Shown piece by piece: positions 45,564 to 54,170 of a stretch of DNA of 64,000 bases. The translations under genes were made by a program, and so were the position numbers. The stretch spans positions 1 to 64,000 of the forward strand of contig CAIKWZ010000038.1 of the NCBI GenBank assembly GCA_903831255.1. Direction: 5' to 3'. This stretch comes from an uncultured Alphaproteobacteria bacterium (GTDB taxonomy: Bacteria; Pseudomonadota; Alphaproteobacteria; Caulobacterales; Hyphomonadaceae). The notes under the pieces were generated by a model. That model ran no database searches, was not told where the DNA came from, and saw only the letters and a program-made list of their open reading frames with translations. Every line of letters begins with the position of its first letter. The stretch's first letter is position 1.

Positions 45564-46415
45564 ATGAGAATTCCCGACTGGCTGGTGTATTCGGTAGTCT
45601 TGGTGGTGGTTTTCGCCGCCATCTTCGTCCGTCGAGAGGATGAGGGGTCTTCCCTCGCCCCGGCCCCCAGGATTGAACGGCTTGAACCGCCGCCGCCAGT
45701 GATTGCGCTGGGGCCCGTTCTTCCTGCGTCCGATCCCTTCGATGAGAAAGTGCTGGTCCAGGTGGGGGCTGTGGAGGATGGGGTTGGAACGGCATTCGCC
45801 ATCAATCGCTCCGGCGCCTGGCTGACGGCCCGCCATGTGGTCGACGGCTGCTCAAGGATCGGGCTTGTGGTCGGTGGCGGTCGGGTGGCTGAAGTGGATG
45901 AGGTCCGAGTATCTGACGATTCGGATCTTGCGCTCCTGTACACAGATCGCGCACCCCGCGCCCTGTCGCTTGACCTCGACCGTCAGCTTCGTGTGGGCGA
46001 GGTCGGCTTTCATGTGGGCTTTCCCCACGGGGCCTTCGCTCAGGCGTCCTCCCAGCTTTTGGCGCGGTCTCAGCTGGTGACCCGCGGTCGCTATGAGGGC
46101 GAGGAGCCCGTTCTTGCGTGGGTTGAGACCGGACGTTCGTCGTCCTCCGGCGCCAGTCTGGCGGGCATGAGCGGGGGGCCTGTATTCGACGATGAGGGCG
46201 CTGTGGTCGGCGTGACAATCGCCGAGAGCCTGGGGAGAGGTCGGATTTACACTGCGGCGCCGGCGTCCATCGATCGCTTTCTTGACGAAAACGGCTTCAC
46301 CCCGGGGCCGGAAGAGGCCATGACGACGGCCATGGTCTCCGGAGCGCCAGACGCGGAACGGTTGCGACGAGACCTCGCTGTCGTGAAGGTTGTCTGCCAG
46401 GTGAACGCGCCGTGA
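45564..46415 (+). CDS. Membrane-anchored trypsin-like serine protease
   Basis: 283 residues. An N-terminal membrane anchor (8-22), a Pro-rich linker, then a chymotrypsin-fold domain with H91 in TARHVVDG, D121 in DSDLALLY and S203 in GMSGGPVF. There is no PDZ domain, unlike DegP. Probably works on the periplasmic face. GGAG precedes the ATG. Its stop overlaps the pyrF start, so the two genes are coupled. Confidence 0.87.
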   Translation: MRIPDWLVYSVVLVVVFAAIFVRREDEGSSLAPAPRIERLEPPPPVIALGPVLPASDPFDEKVLVQVGAVEDGVGTAFAINRSGAWLTARHVVDGCSRIGLVVGGGRVAEVDEVRVSDDSDLALLYTDRAPRALSLDLDRQLRVGEVGFHVGFPHGAFAQASSQLLARSQLVTRGRYEGEEPVLAWVETGRSSSSGASLAGMSGGPVFDDEGAVVGVTIAESLGRGRIYTAAPASIDRFLDENGFTPGPEEAMTTAMVSGAPDAERLRRDLAVVKVVCQVNAP

Positions 46416-47314
46416 CGCTCCAGTCTCCAAATGTCTTTGCTGATCGTCTGACGGAGGGGGTGCGCCGTCTCGGACCCCTGTGTGTAGGGGTCGATCCGCA
46501 CCCGGCTCTGATTCCGGAACTCTTCGGCTCGCCTGGCCCTGCATCTGCGCTGGCCTGGGGAAAGGCTGTGATCGATCGATGCGCGGGCAGGGTGACGGTC
46601 GTCAAGCCGCAGGCGGCGCTCTTCGAGCGCTGGGGAGCTCGGGGCGTTCTTGCGCTGGAAGAAGTCTGCGCAGCGGCGCAGGCCGCGGGCTTGATTGTCA
46701 TTCTGGACGCCAAACGCGGCGATATCGGATCCACGGCGGAAGGATATGCTGAGGCCTATCTGGGGGCGGGGGCCTCTTGTCACGCGGATTGTCTGACTGT
46801 GAACCCTTATATGGGTCTCGACACGATCGAACCTTTTGTCGCCGTTGCGGAAGCCCGCGGTCGGGGAGTGGCGGTTCTGGTGCGCACATCCAATCCGGGC
46901 TCCGCCGATTTTCAGTCGCTCAGGGTGGGGGACGAGCCCCTTTATATGAAAGTGGCGCGCTCTCTTGCGCCCATGACCGAGCGACTGATGGGGGCGTCTG
47001 GGTGGTCCGGTCTGATGATGGTCGCCGGCGCAACCGGCCCGCGGGAGGCTGCGGAGATTCGAGGCGTTGCGGGACGAGCTCTGTTTCTCGTGCCGGGTTA
47101 TGGCGCTCAGGGGGGAGGCGCGGAGGCGGCGCTCTCGGGCTTTGCGCCCGGCTATGGCGGCCGTGAGGGTGGGGTGGTGAATGCATCTCGTTCCGTGTCC
47201 CTTCCAGACGCAGCGAGAGGACTGTCGAAGGCTGCGGAGTGGGATCAGATCGTTGAGGCGGCGATCGAGTCCGCTCAGGCTGACCTAGTTAGGGCGGCGG
47301 CCAATGGGGGCTGA
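46412..47314 (+). CDS. pyrF: Orotidine 5'-phosphate decarboxylase, type 2
   Basis: Last step of UMP synthesis. 300 residues, the long type-2 form. LCVGVDPHP near 24, VVKPQAALFERWG, and the catalytic DAKRGDIGSTAEGYA near 90. The start is GTG at 46412, overlapping the TGA of the protease gene. Its position after a protease is unusual for a pyrimidine gene and probably reflects shared transcription. Confidence 0.92.
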   Translation: MTLQSPNVFADRLTEGVRRLGPLCVGVDPHPALIPELFGSPGPASALAWGKAVIDRCAGRVTVVKPQAALFERWGARGVLALEEVCAAAQAAGLIVILDAKRGDIGSTAEGYAEAYLGAGASCHADCLTVNPYMGLDTIEPFVAVAEARGRGVAVLVRTSNPGSADFQSLRVGDEPLYMKVARSLAPMTERLMGASGWSGLMMVAGATGPREAAEIRGVAGRALFLVPGYGAQGGGAEAALSGFAPGYGGREGGVVNASRSVSLPDAARGLSKAAEWDQIVEAAIESAQADLVRAAANGG

Positions 47315-47409
47315 AGACGCCCGGAAGGGCTGACATCCCCTCGATCCGGTCCTACAATGGTAGCTCGGGAGGCGGTCCGGAGGCAGGTCCGCTGCATAGG
47401 GAGGCGAGA

Positions 47410-49560
47410 ATGAAGCTTCGGTGGGCGATCATGGGCGGTGCGGCGCTGCTGGCGCTGTCGGCTTGCTCGGAGAAGGAAGCTGCGCTTCCTGCGATCACGG
47501 CGGCTGAGGTCGATGGAGCCGCGATCGCTGCGGCGGACGGTCGGCCTGGCGTCTGGCTCTCTCATGGGCGCACCTACTCTGAGCAGCGGTATTCCCCGCT
47601 TAATCAGATCAACGCCGACACGGTGGGCGACCTTGGGCTCGCCTGGTATGCGGATCTGGACGTGGGTCGCGGGATGGAGGCGACGCCCATCGTCGTTGAC
47701 GGCGTGATGTATGTGACCTCAGCCTGGTCGATGGTCTACGCACTGGACGCCAAGACGGGAGAGCGGAAGTGGACGTTCGATCCCAAGGTCGACAAGTCCC
47801 GCGGCGTGTTCGCCTGCTGCGATGTCGTCAACCGCGGCGTCGCCATCTGGCAGGGAAAAGTTTTCGTCGGCACCATCGATGGTCGCCTGATCGCGCTGAA
47901 CGCCAGTGACGGTTCTGTCGCCTGGGAGCAGGTCACGGTCGATCAGAGCAAGCCTTACACCATCACCGGGGCGCCGCGAGTGATCAAAGGAAAGGTCGTC
48001 ATCGGCAACGGCGGCGCTGAGCTCGGGGTCCGCGGCTACATCACCGCCTACGATGCGGTCACTGGGGAAAAGGCCTGGCGTTTCTACACAACCCCCAATC
48101 CTGACAAGAAGCCGGATGGAGAGGCTTCCGATAAGGCGTTCGCTGAGAAGGGCAACGCGACATGGTCGGATGAGGGGCGCTGGCGGACGGATGGCGGCGG
48201 CGGAACCGCCTGGGATGCGATGGCGTATGATCCGGATCTCGACATCATGTATGTCGGCACCGGGAACGGGTCGCCCTGGAATTATCGGTTGAGGTCTCCA
48301 TCTGCGCCTGAGGGCGGGAACAACGACAACCTGTTCCTGTCGTCCATCCTCGCGCTGAAACCGGATACGGGCGAGTATGTCTGGCACTATCAGACAACCC
48401 CGTCCGATACCTGGGACTACACCGCCACTCAGCACATTATGCTCGCTGATCTCGAGATCGACGGTCAGACGCGCAAGGTGGCCATGCAGGCTCCGAAGAA
48501 CGGGTTCTTCTATGTTCTGGACCGGGAGACCGGGGAGCTTCTCTCGGCAGACGCTTTCCAGAAGATCAACTGGGCGACGGGTGTCGATCTTGCGACGGGT
48601 CGGCCCATCGAAAATCCAGCGGCGCGGTTTGCGGATAGTCCCTTTGAGGCGGTTCCGGGTCCCCTGGGAAGTCACAATTGGCATCCGATGGCGTTCAGCC
48701 CGGAAACCGGACTGGTCTACATTCCGGCACACACCCTTCCTCAGATTTTTACTTCCGAGCAGCCGGGCGCTAAGGGGCAGGTTTATTGGAATACCGGCCT
48801 TGAGTTTGCCGCAGCGCCCGGGCCCACTCCCGACGAGGCGATGCGCAAGGCGGCTCGCGCGGCGCTGAAGGGTCAGCTCGTGGCGTGGGATCCGGTGGCG
48901 AAGAAACCCCGCTGGACGGTGGATTACCCCTCGCCCTGGAATGGCGGCGTGCTGGCGACTGCGGGCGGTCTGGTTTTCCAGGGCTCCTTCGATACCGCGC
49001 TTCGGGCGTATGATGCGGCGACGGGCGAAAAGAAGTGGGAGACGAATACGCAGTATCCCTCCCTCTCGGGGCCGATGTCATACGAGATCGACGGTGAGCA
49101 GTATATTGCGACCACGGCGGGTTGGGGTACGGCGTTCTCGCTGACGGGCGGAGCCCCGATCGACAAGGTTGGGACCCCCGAGCTCGGTCGGGTGATCGTC
49201 TACAAAGTCGGCGGCAAGGCGGAGCTCCCTGAATATCTCACGATGGAGCTTGATCGGACACCGGCGGGCCCAAGTTTCGGCGCGCCTCAGCAGATCGGTC
49301 TCGGTCAGGTTCTTTATGACCGCAACTGTCTGGTGTGCCATGGATCGCTCGTTGTCTCGGGCGGCGCCATTCAGGACCTTCGCTGGGCGCAGTCCCCGGG
49401 CGATAAGGACAGCTTCCGAAAAGTCGTTCTTGAAGGGCAGTACGCGTCAGCGGGGATGGCGAGCTTCGCTGGAAAGCTGACGGCCGATGAGGCTGAGGCG
49501 GTTCGTTCTTACATCCTGTTCCGGGCTAACGAGGATGCCGCGCCCGCCGCGGCGAACTAA
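47410..49560 (+). CDS. PQQ-dependent alcohol dehydrogenase with C-terminal cytochrome c
   Basis: 716 residues. A lipoprotein signal ends ALLALSAC (Cys19). The eight-bladed propeller has adjacent C136-C137 (ACCDVV), the vicinal disulfide of PQQ enzymes, and the catalytic Asp336 in TWDYTATQ. The residue two after it is Thr, not Asp, so a calcium rather than lanthanide enzyme is likely. A cytochrome c domain ends the protein: CLVCH at 640-644. It oxidises primary or other alcohols and passes electrons through the heme. No PQQ-synthesis genes are in view. Confidence 0.92.
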   Translation: MKLRWAIMGGAALLALSACSEKEAALPAITAAEVDGAAIAAADGRPGVWLSHGRTYSEQRYSPLNQINADTVGDLGLAWYADLDVGRGMEATPIVVDGVMYVTSAWSMVYALDAKTGERKWTFDPKVDKSRGVFACCDVVNRGVAIWQGKVFVGTIDGRLIALNASDGSVAWEQVTVDQSKPYTITGAPRVIKGKVVIGNGGAELGVRGYITAYDAVTGEKAWRFYTTPNPDKKPDGEASDKAFAEKGNATWSDEGRWRTDGGGGTAWDAMAYDPDLDIMYVGTGNGSPWNYRLRSPSAPEGGNNDNLFLSSILALKPDTGEYVWHYQTTPSDTWDYTATQHIMLADLEIDGQTRKVAMQAPKNGFFYVLDRETGELLSADAFQKINWATGVDLATGRPIENPAARFADSPFEAVPGPLGSHNWHPMAFSPETGLVYIPAHTLPQIFTSEQPGAKGQVYWNTGLEFAAAPGPTPDEAMRKAARAALKGQLVAWDPVAKKPRWTVDYPSPWNGGVLATAGGLVFQGSFDTALRAYDAATGEKKWETNTQYPSLSGPMSYEIDGEQYIATTAGWGTAFSLTGGAPIDKVGTPELGRVIVYKVGGKAELPEYLTMELDRTPAGPSFGAPQQIGLGQVLYDRNCLVCHGSLVVSGGAIQDLRWAQSPGDKDSFRKVVLEGQYASAGMASFAGKLTADEAEAVRSYILFRANEDAAPAAAN

Positions 49561-49569
49561 GCAGTCTCA

Positions 49570-49602
49570 GATCGCCCTCGCGCCGACGGCTCGAGGGCGA
49601 TC
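49570..49602 (+). terminator. 11-bp hairpin after the alcohol dehydrogenase gene
   Basis: GATCGCCCTCG (49570-49580) and CGAGGGCGATC (49592-49602), perfect arms with an 11-base loop, nine bases past the stop. It is followed by a pyrimidine-rich but not T-rich run. Probably part of the end of the transcript together with the hairpin at 49633. Confidence 0.5.
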
Positions 49603-49632
49603 CTTCCCTGGTTTCGCGACGATGGAAAGGAT

Positions 49633-49658
49633 CCCGCCTGTCAGGCGGGTTTTCTTTT
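49633..49658 (+). terminator. Intrinsic terminator of the alcohol dehydrogenase gene
   Basis: CCCGCCT (49633-49639) and AGGCGGG (49643-49649), followed directly by TTTTCTTTT. A standard hairpin plus T-tract. It overlaps the stop of the converging lipoprotein gene by two bases. Confidence 0.85.
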
Positions 49659-50265
49659 ATTTGGGGTTACAGAAGCCGATAAACGCCGGGGCTTCTTTGG
49701 GTAGGTCCTTCAACGAGGCGATGTGAGGCGCGCTGACGGGCGTGGCCGGATCGCGGACGAAGACCCAGGTAGGATCTCCCTTGTCCGTGACGAAGGTCAC
49801 CGTCTCGGCGCCCGCCATCTCTCTGAGTTCCGCCGCAGAGAGGCTGAAGACGAACTCAGCATCTGAGGCGCGGGCCGCCGTTTCGAACCGACCTTCCAGC
49901 GATCGCGTTTTACCCGCCACCCGCAGCTGATAGGTCGCTGACTGTCCTTTCCTGTCCGTCGGCTGCCGCCCGAGGCGCGCCGTGATGGCGCCCGTGTCGG
50001 CCGAGCATGTTGCGGAAAGGCCCGCCGGAGCGTTCACCGAACCGCCTGAGGCGATCAGGGCGAGGATCGGGCGTTGAGGCAGGAGACGTTCATCGGCCAC
50101 CCATAGCGAGGAGGCTCGCAGGTCGAGCGCCGGCGCTGGAGCGGGCTTGAGAGAGATCGCCCCGGCGGTTGGGGCAGGGGCGGCAGGCGCCGCTTCCGGC
50201 TCCGGATTGGCGGCGCACCCAGTGGCGGCGAGCAGAGCCCCGGCGAGAATGAGATATCGGGTCAT
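49657..50265 (-). CDS. Ala/Pro-rich lipoprotein of unknown function
   Basis: 202 residues. A lipoprotein signal ends LLAATGC (Cys17). An Ala/Pro linker follows to about 48, then a domain with two cysteines (87 and the one four residues from the end) that could pair. No family is recognised. AGGGAG precedes the ATG. Convergent with the alcohol dehydrogenase gene. Confidence 0.72.
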   Translation of the reverse strand: MTRYLILAGALLAATGCAANPEPEAAPAAPAPTAGAISLKPAPAPALDLRASSLWVADERLLPQRPILALIASGGSVNAPAGLSATCSADTGAITARLGRQPTDRKGQSATYQLRVAGKTRSLEGRFETAARASDAEFVFSLSAAELREMAGAETVTFVTDKGDPTWVFVRDPATPVSAPHIASLKDLPKEAPAFIGFCNPK

Positions 50266-50308
50266 GTTGGAGCTCCCTCTGACGTCGGCGTCCGTCGGTG
50301 GACGTCTG

Positions 50309-51301
50309 TTAAATGGTCACCACGACTTTGCCCTTGGCCCGCCGCTCGGAGAGCTCTCGGATGGCGTCGGCGGCCTGGGAGAGGGGATACGCGTTCGAGA
50401 TATGGGGCTTGATGGATCCTGCCCGGTAGAGCCGGAACAGGTCGGCCAGATTCTCTTCATGTCCTTTGGGGTCTCTGGCGACCGCCGCGCCCCAGAAGAC
50501 GCCGACGATCTGGCAGGACTTGAGGAGGGTGAGGTTGAGGGGAAGCTTGGGAATTCCCGCCGGAAAGCCGATAACGAGGAACCGGCCCTCCCAGTTGAGG
50601 GCCCGGACCGCCGGTTCGGCATAATCGCCGCCGACCCCGTCATAGATAACGTCTACGCCTCCGCCTGAGATATCCTTGATCTGGTCAGAAAAAGCCTTCT
50701 GCTGGTCCTTCGACAAGGGATTTGACGGATAGACGAACCCCTTGTGAGCGCCCTTAGAGATCGCGAAGTCGACCTTCTCCTGGGACGAGGCGGCCGCGAT
50801 GACTTCGGCGCCCATGGCGCGTCCAAGCTCCACCGCAGCGAGACCAACCCCGCCCGCGGCCCCCAGAACAAGGAGTTTCTCTCCCGGCTGGAGCTTGCCT
50901 CTGTCTTTGAGGGCGTAATGGGACGTTCCGTAGGTCATCAGGAAAGCGGCAGCCTCTTCAAACGGCATGTCGTCTGGCATCGCAACCAGACGGCGGGCGT
51001 CGAGAAGGATTTCTTCCGCCATGCCGCCCGATCCGCAGGAGGCGAAAACGCGGTCTCCCGGCTTAAAGGCAGTGACGCCTTCGCCGACGGATTTGACGAC
51101 GCCTGAGATTTCGCCGCCTGGCGAGAAGGGGCGAGGCGGCTTGAACTGATACATGTCCTGAATGATGAGGAAATCCGGGAAATTGACCCCCACCGCCTTG
51201 ACGCTCACGACCGCCTGGCCTGGGCCTGCGCTCGGCGAGGCGATCTCTTCGAGCACCAGGCTGTCGGGAAGTCCCGGGGCTTTTGAGAGGATGGCTTTCA
51301 T
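50309..51301 (-). CDS. NADPH:quinone oxidoreductase family protein
   Basis: 330 residues of MDR fold, zinc-free: GVNFPDFLIIQDMYQFKP, the family mark of this Qor-like subgroup, and VLGAAGGVGLAAVELGRAMG near 143-162. It reduces quinones or enones with NADPH. A different subgroup from the oxidoreductase at 8.5 kb. Divergent from the SPOUT methyltransferase. Confidence 0.88.
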   Translation of the reverse strand: MKAILSKAPGLPDSLVLEEIASPSAGPGQAVVSVKAVGVNFPDFLIIQDMYQFKPPRPFSPGGEISGVVKSVGEGVTAFKPGDRVFASCGSGGMAEEILLDARRLVAMPDDMPFEEAAAFLMTYGTSHYALKDRGKLQPGEKLLVLGAAGGVGLAAVELGRAMGAEVIAAASSQEKVDFAISKGAHKGFVYPSNPLSKDQQKAFSDQIKDISGGGVDVIYDGVGGDYAEPAVRALNWEGRFLVIGFPAGIPKLPLNLTLLKSCQIVGVFWGAAVARDPKGHEENLADLFRLYRAGSIKPHISNAYPLSQAADAIRELSERRAKGKVVVTI

Positions 51302-51435
51302 GGGGCGCGGCTCCGTGTCTTATTGGCGAGGCTCAAAGGCGTTTGTTCGTTTTGGCTGTCGACCGGGAGGCTAGCGGTCCCATGCGACGGTGTGAAGGCC
51401 GCCCGAGCCGTTGGATCATGATTTCGGGTCGTTGA

Positions 51436-51939
51436 ATGAAACCTCTTCGCGGATATTTCGGGATCGGCGCCGAGGGGGTCTCCAAGCCGATGAATCTCGG
51501 CGCGATCATGCGCACCGCGCACGCCTTTGGGGCCAGTTTTACCTTTTCCGTATCCGCCGCCCGGAACATTCGCCTCGCCTATAAGTCCGACACCTCCAAG
51601 TCCTTCGACCATGTTCCTTACTACGAATGGGACACGATTTCCGATATGCGTCTGCCGCAGGGATGCGTCCTGGTCGGGGTCGAGCTGACGGATGACGCTG
51701 TTGATCTGCCGGCGTTTCGCCACCCTACATCCGCCGCGTACATTCTGGGTCGTGAGAGGGGGGATTTGTCGGAGGAGATGCTTTCGCGCTGCGCTCACGT
51801 CGTGAAGATTCCGACGCGCTTCTGCATAAACCTGTCTCTTGCTGCGGCGCTGGTCATGTATGACCGCGTGACGAGCCTCGGGGGATATCCTTCCCGTCCC
51901 ATCATGCCAGGCGGGCCGCCGGGCGGGTCGGAAACGTGA
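51436..51939 (+). CDS. TrmH/SPOUT-family RNA 2'-O-methyltransferase
   Basis: 167 residues. The SPOUT knot is visible: ILGRERGDLS near 96-105 and IPTRFCINLSLAAALVMYDR near 120-139. The start GIGAEGVSKPMNLGAIMRTAHAFGAS matches the TrmH/SpoU family. It probably modifies tRNA; the target is unknown. The call is at class level only. Confidence 0.87.
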   Translation: MKPLRGYFGIGAEGVSKPMNLGAIMRTAHAFGASFTFSVSAARNIRLAYKSDTSKSFDHVPYYEWDTISDMRLPQGCVLVGVELTDDAVDLPAFRHPTSAAYILGRERGDLSEEMLSRCAHVVKIPTRFCINLSLAAALVMYDRVTSLGGYPSRPIMPGGPPGGSET

Positions 51940-52138
51940 ATTCGAACCTGCGCGCTGTTAACCGAGTGCGTTCCTGAGCGGGCCGAAGACCTGGCGATCC
52001 TGTATCAGTTTCGGTCGATTTTCCCCGAGATCGTTGGAATTAAGCGAGACCTGTTAAGCAGGATTTCAGCGCTCCGTGCCAGTTTGATCCGCAGGGTTGT
52101 TCGCAGGTTCGCTCCTGCGTTCGGACAGGTGAAGACGC

Positions 52139-53587
52139 ATGGCTAAGACCGTTCTCGTCGTTGACGATGATCCCACTCAGCGCCGCCTGATGCAGGCTGC
52201 GGCCGAGAAGCAGGGGTTTCGCGCGCGTGTGGTGGACAACGGAGAGCTGGCGCTTGCCGAGGCCTCTGATCCCCGTCAGGGGGTGGACGTCGTCCTTCTT
52301 GATTTGGTGATGCCGGGACTGTCAGGAATGGAGACACTCGAGCGGCTGATGGAGCGCCGCCCGGATCTTCCCGTGATCGTGCTGACGGCGACGGGCGGGA
52401 TCGACACTGTCGTCCAGGCTATGCGGGCCGGAGCGATCGACTTTCTGGTCAAGCCCGCAAGCCCTGAGCGTATCGGGATTTCCATCCGCAACGCGTTGAA
52501 GGTTTCGGACCTGCGAGGAGAGGTGAAGCGCCTGACCCGAAAGTCTGAGGGCGCAATGGGCTTTGAAGACATGATCGCCGGCGCCCCGACCATGCGTCAG
52601 GTGGTGCGACTGGGCCAGCGGGCGGCGTCCTCCGGCATTCCTATTCTGATCCTCGGTGAAAGCGGGGTCGGCAAGGAAGTGATTGCAAGGTGTATTCAGG
52701 GAGCGTCAGACCGGGCTGGAAAACCCTTCGTCACCGTCAACTGCGGGGCGATACCGGAAAATTTGGTGGAATCGATACTCTTCGGCCACGAGAAGGGCTC
52801 ATTCACCGGAGCTCATGAGAAGAAGCTCGGAAAGTTTGTCGAGGCGGACCAGGGGACCCTGTTCCTTGATGAAGTCGGCGAGCTGCCCCTCGAGATGCAG
52901 GTCAAGCTGCTTCGGGTTCTGCAGGAGGGAGAGGTCGACGCTGTCGGTTCGCGTCGCCCGACCAAGGTCGACGTTCGGATTATCTCTGCGACCAATCGGG
53001 ATCTGGCGACTCAGGTGCGCGAAGGGCGGTTTCGCGAGGACCTCTACTATCGTCTAAATGTATATCCGATCGAGGTGCCTGCGCTTCGCGAGCGACGCGA
53101 AGACCTACCGGCCATGGTTGATCACTTCATCCGGCGGTTCAACGCTGAAGAGGGACGGACGGTTCCGGGCGTCACGGCCGAAGCGATGAGCATGCTGATG
53201 ACATACGATTGGCCGGGCAATGTCCGCCAGCTGGAGAATTCAGTGTTCAGGGCGATCGTGCTCTCGGACGGCGACGCCCTGACGCCCGATGACTTCCCTC
53301 AGATTTCGGGTCTGGTCTCTCCAGCGCGCTCCGTCTCAGAGGGGGCGGCGGTCATGACCACAGATGTGACGACCGGCCAGAAGCTCGCCATCAGCGACGA
53401 GGCGGGCGATCTTAGGACCCTCGAGGCGATTGAACGCGATCTCATCCAGTATGCGATCGACCACTACGCAGGGCACATGTCTGAAGTCGCCCGACGCCTT
53501 GGAATTGGTCGCTCGACCCTTTATCGGAAGGTCCGGGAGTATGATCTGAAGGTGCGCGACGACTTTGAGATCGATGAGGCTGTCTGA
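52139..53587 (+). CDS. Sigma-54-dependent response regulator, NtrC family (TacA-like)
   Basis: 482 residues. The receiver domain (1-120) has the acidic pocket DDD (9-11) and phospho-accepting D55 in LLDLVMPG. The AAA+ domain has GESGVGKE near 177 and GSFTGA (usually GAFTGA), the sigma-54 contact loop, here with Ser. The Fis-type HTH is at the end (ARRLGIGRSTLYRKV). Resembles Caulobacter TacA, which drives stalk genes, but the match is by eye and the target genes are unknown. No histidine kinase adjoins it. Confidence 0.9.
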   Translation: MAKTVLVVDDDPTQRRLMQAAAEKQGFRARVVDNGELALAEASDPRQGVDVVLLDLVMPGLSGMETLERLMERRPDLPVIVLTATGGIDTVVQAMRAGAIDFLVKPASPERIGISIRNALKVSDLRGEVKRLTRKSEGAMGFEDMIAGAPTMRQVVRLGQRAASSGIPILILGESGVGKEVIARCIQGASDRAGKPFVTVNCGAIPENLVESILFGHEKGSFTGAHEKKLGKFVEADQGTLFLDEVGELPLEMQVKLLRVLQEGEVDAVGSRRPTKVDVRIISATNRDLATQVREGRFREDLYYRLNVYPIEVPALRERREDLPAMVDHFIRRFNAEEGRTVPGVTAEAMSMLMTYDWPGNVRQLENSVFRAIVLSDGDALTPDDFPQISGLVSPARSVSEGAAVMTTDVTTGQKLAISDEAGDLRTLEAIERDLIQYAIDHYAGHMSEVARRLGIGRSTLYRKVREYDLKVRDDFEIDEAV

Positions 53588-53689
53588 TTAAAGAGGCCTC
53601 GGGGCGCGAGAGGCGTGGTCGTGACCGGAGGCGTGACCGGTCTCACAATCGCGCAACGTCCTCTCGCTGCGATCTGCTGACGGTCGTTT

Positions 53690-53731
53690 TTGAAACAGGA
53701 AAAGCCGGAAACGGCATATCCGCTTCCGGCT
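53690..53731 (-). terminator. Intrinsic terminator of rpsU
   Basis: On the minus strand, AGCCGGAA (53724-53731) pairs with TTCCGGCT (53703-53710) around a 13-base loop that itself has CGG/CCG, followed by TTTTCCTGTTT. It lies about 30 bases past the rpsU stop. Confidence 0.75.
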
Positions 53732-53759
53732 GTCAGTCTGAACCGACGTGGAAAAAGCC

Positions 53760-53966
53760 TCAGGTCTTGGGAAGAAGACCTTCGCGCTGAGCGCGCTTCC
53801 GAGCGAGCTTCCGAGCGCGACGAACGGCTTCCGCCTTCTCGCGGGCCTTCTTCTCGGACGGCTTCTCGAAATGGTTACGGCGCTTCATCTCCCGGAAGAG
53901 ACCTTCACGCTGCATCTTTTTCTTAAGCGCTTTCAACGCCTGGTCGACGTTGTTATCGCGCACCAC
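53760..53966 (-). CDS. rpsU: 30S ribosomal protein S21
   Basis: 68 residues from the first conventional start (GTG, 53964-53966). It reads [21 protein letters not shown] and ends [18 protein letters not shown], clearly S21. The family normally begins MVQI-x-VRDNN. Upstream in frame the codons are ATC GTT CAG ATC before GTG, so the expected Met codon is ATC at 53976-53978, six bases after GGAGAG. The true start may therefore be a non-standard ATC; an in-frame TGA lies just before (53982-53984). Divergent from the COQ9 gene. Confidence 0.92.
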   Translation of the reverse strand: MVRDNNVDQALKALKKKMQREGLFREMKRRNHFEKPSEKKAREKAEAVRRARKLARKRAQREGLLPKT

Positions 53967-54031
53967 GATCTGAACGATGTGTCACTCTCCATTAGTCAGG
54001 TCCGTCTCCTTTTGGGGATGCCGGACCGGAA

Positions 54032-54075
54032 GAATGCGTTCCCGTCACCCGGCATGCCGGGGGAAGAACGCATTC
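54032..54075. repeat. Nested inverted repeat in the rpsU-coq9 gap
   Basis: Outer arms GAATGCGTTC (54032-54041) and GAACGCATTC (54066-54075), perfect. Inside, the 14-bp perfect palindrome CCCGGCATGCCGGG (54048-54061). The element lies 54 bases upstream of the rpsU start on its strand, so it could fold in the rpsU leader or bind a protein in the shared promoter region. Confidence 0.85.
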
Positions 54076-54170
54076 AAACGCGTTGAATTCATCTCGCTCA
54101 TGACGAGCGATCCGCGGTGCGATAGCATAGGAAAACGGACCTGCCTACTGTTCCGTAAGAGGAGAGGGTC

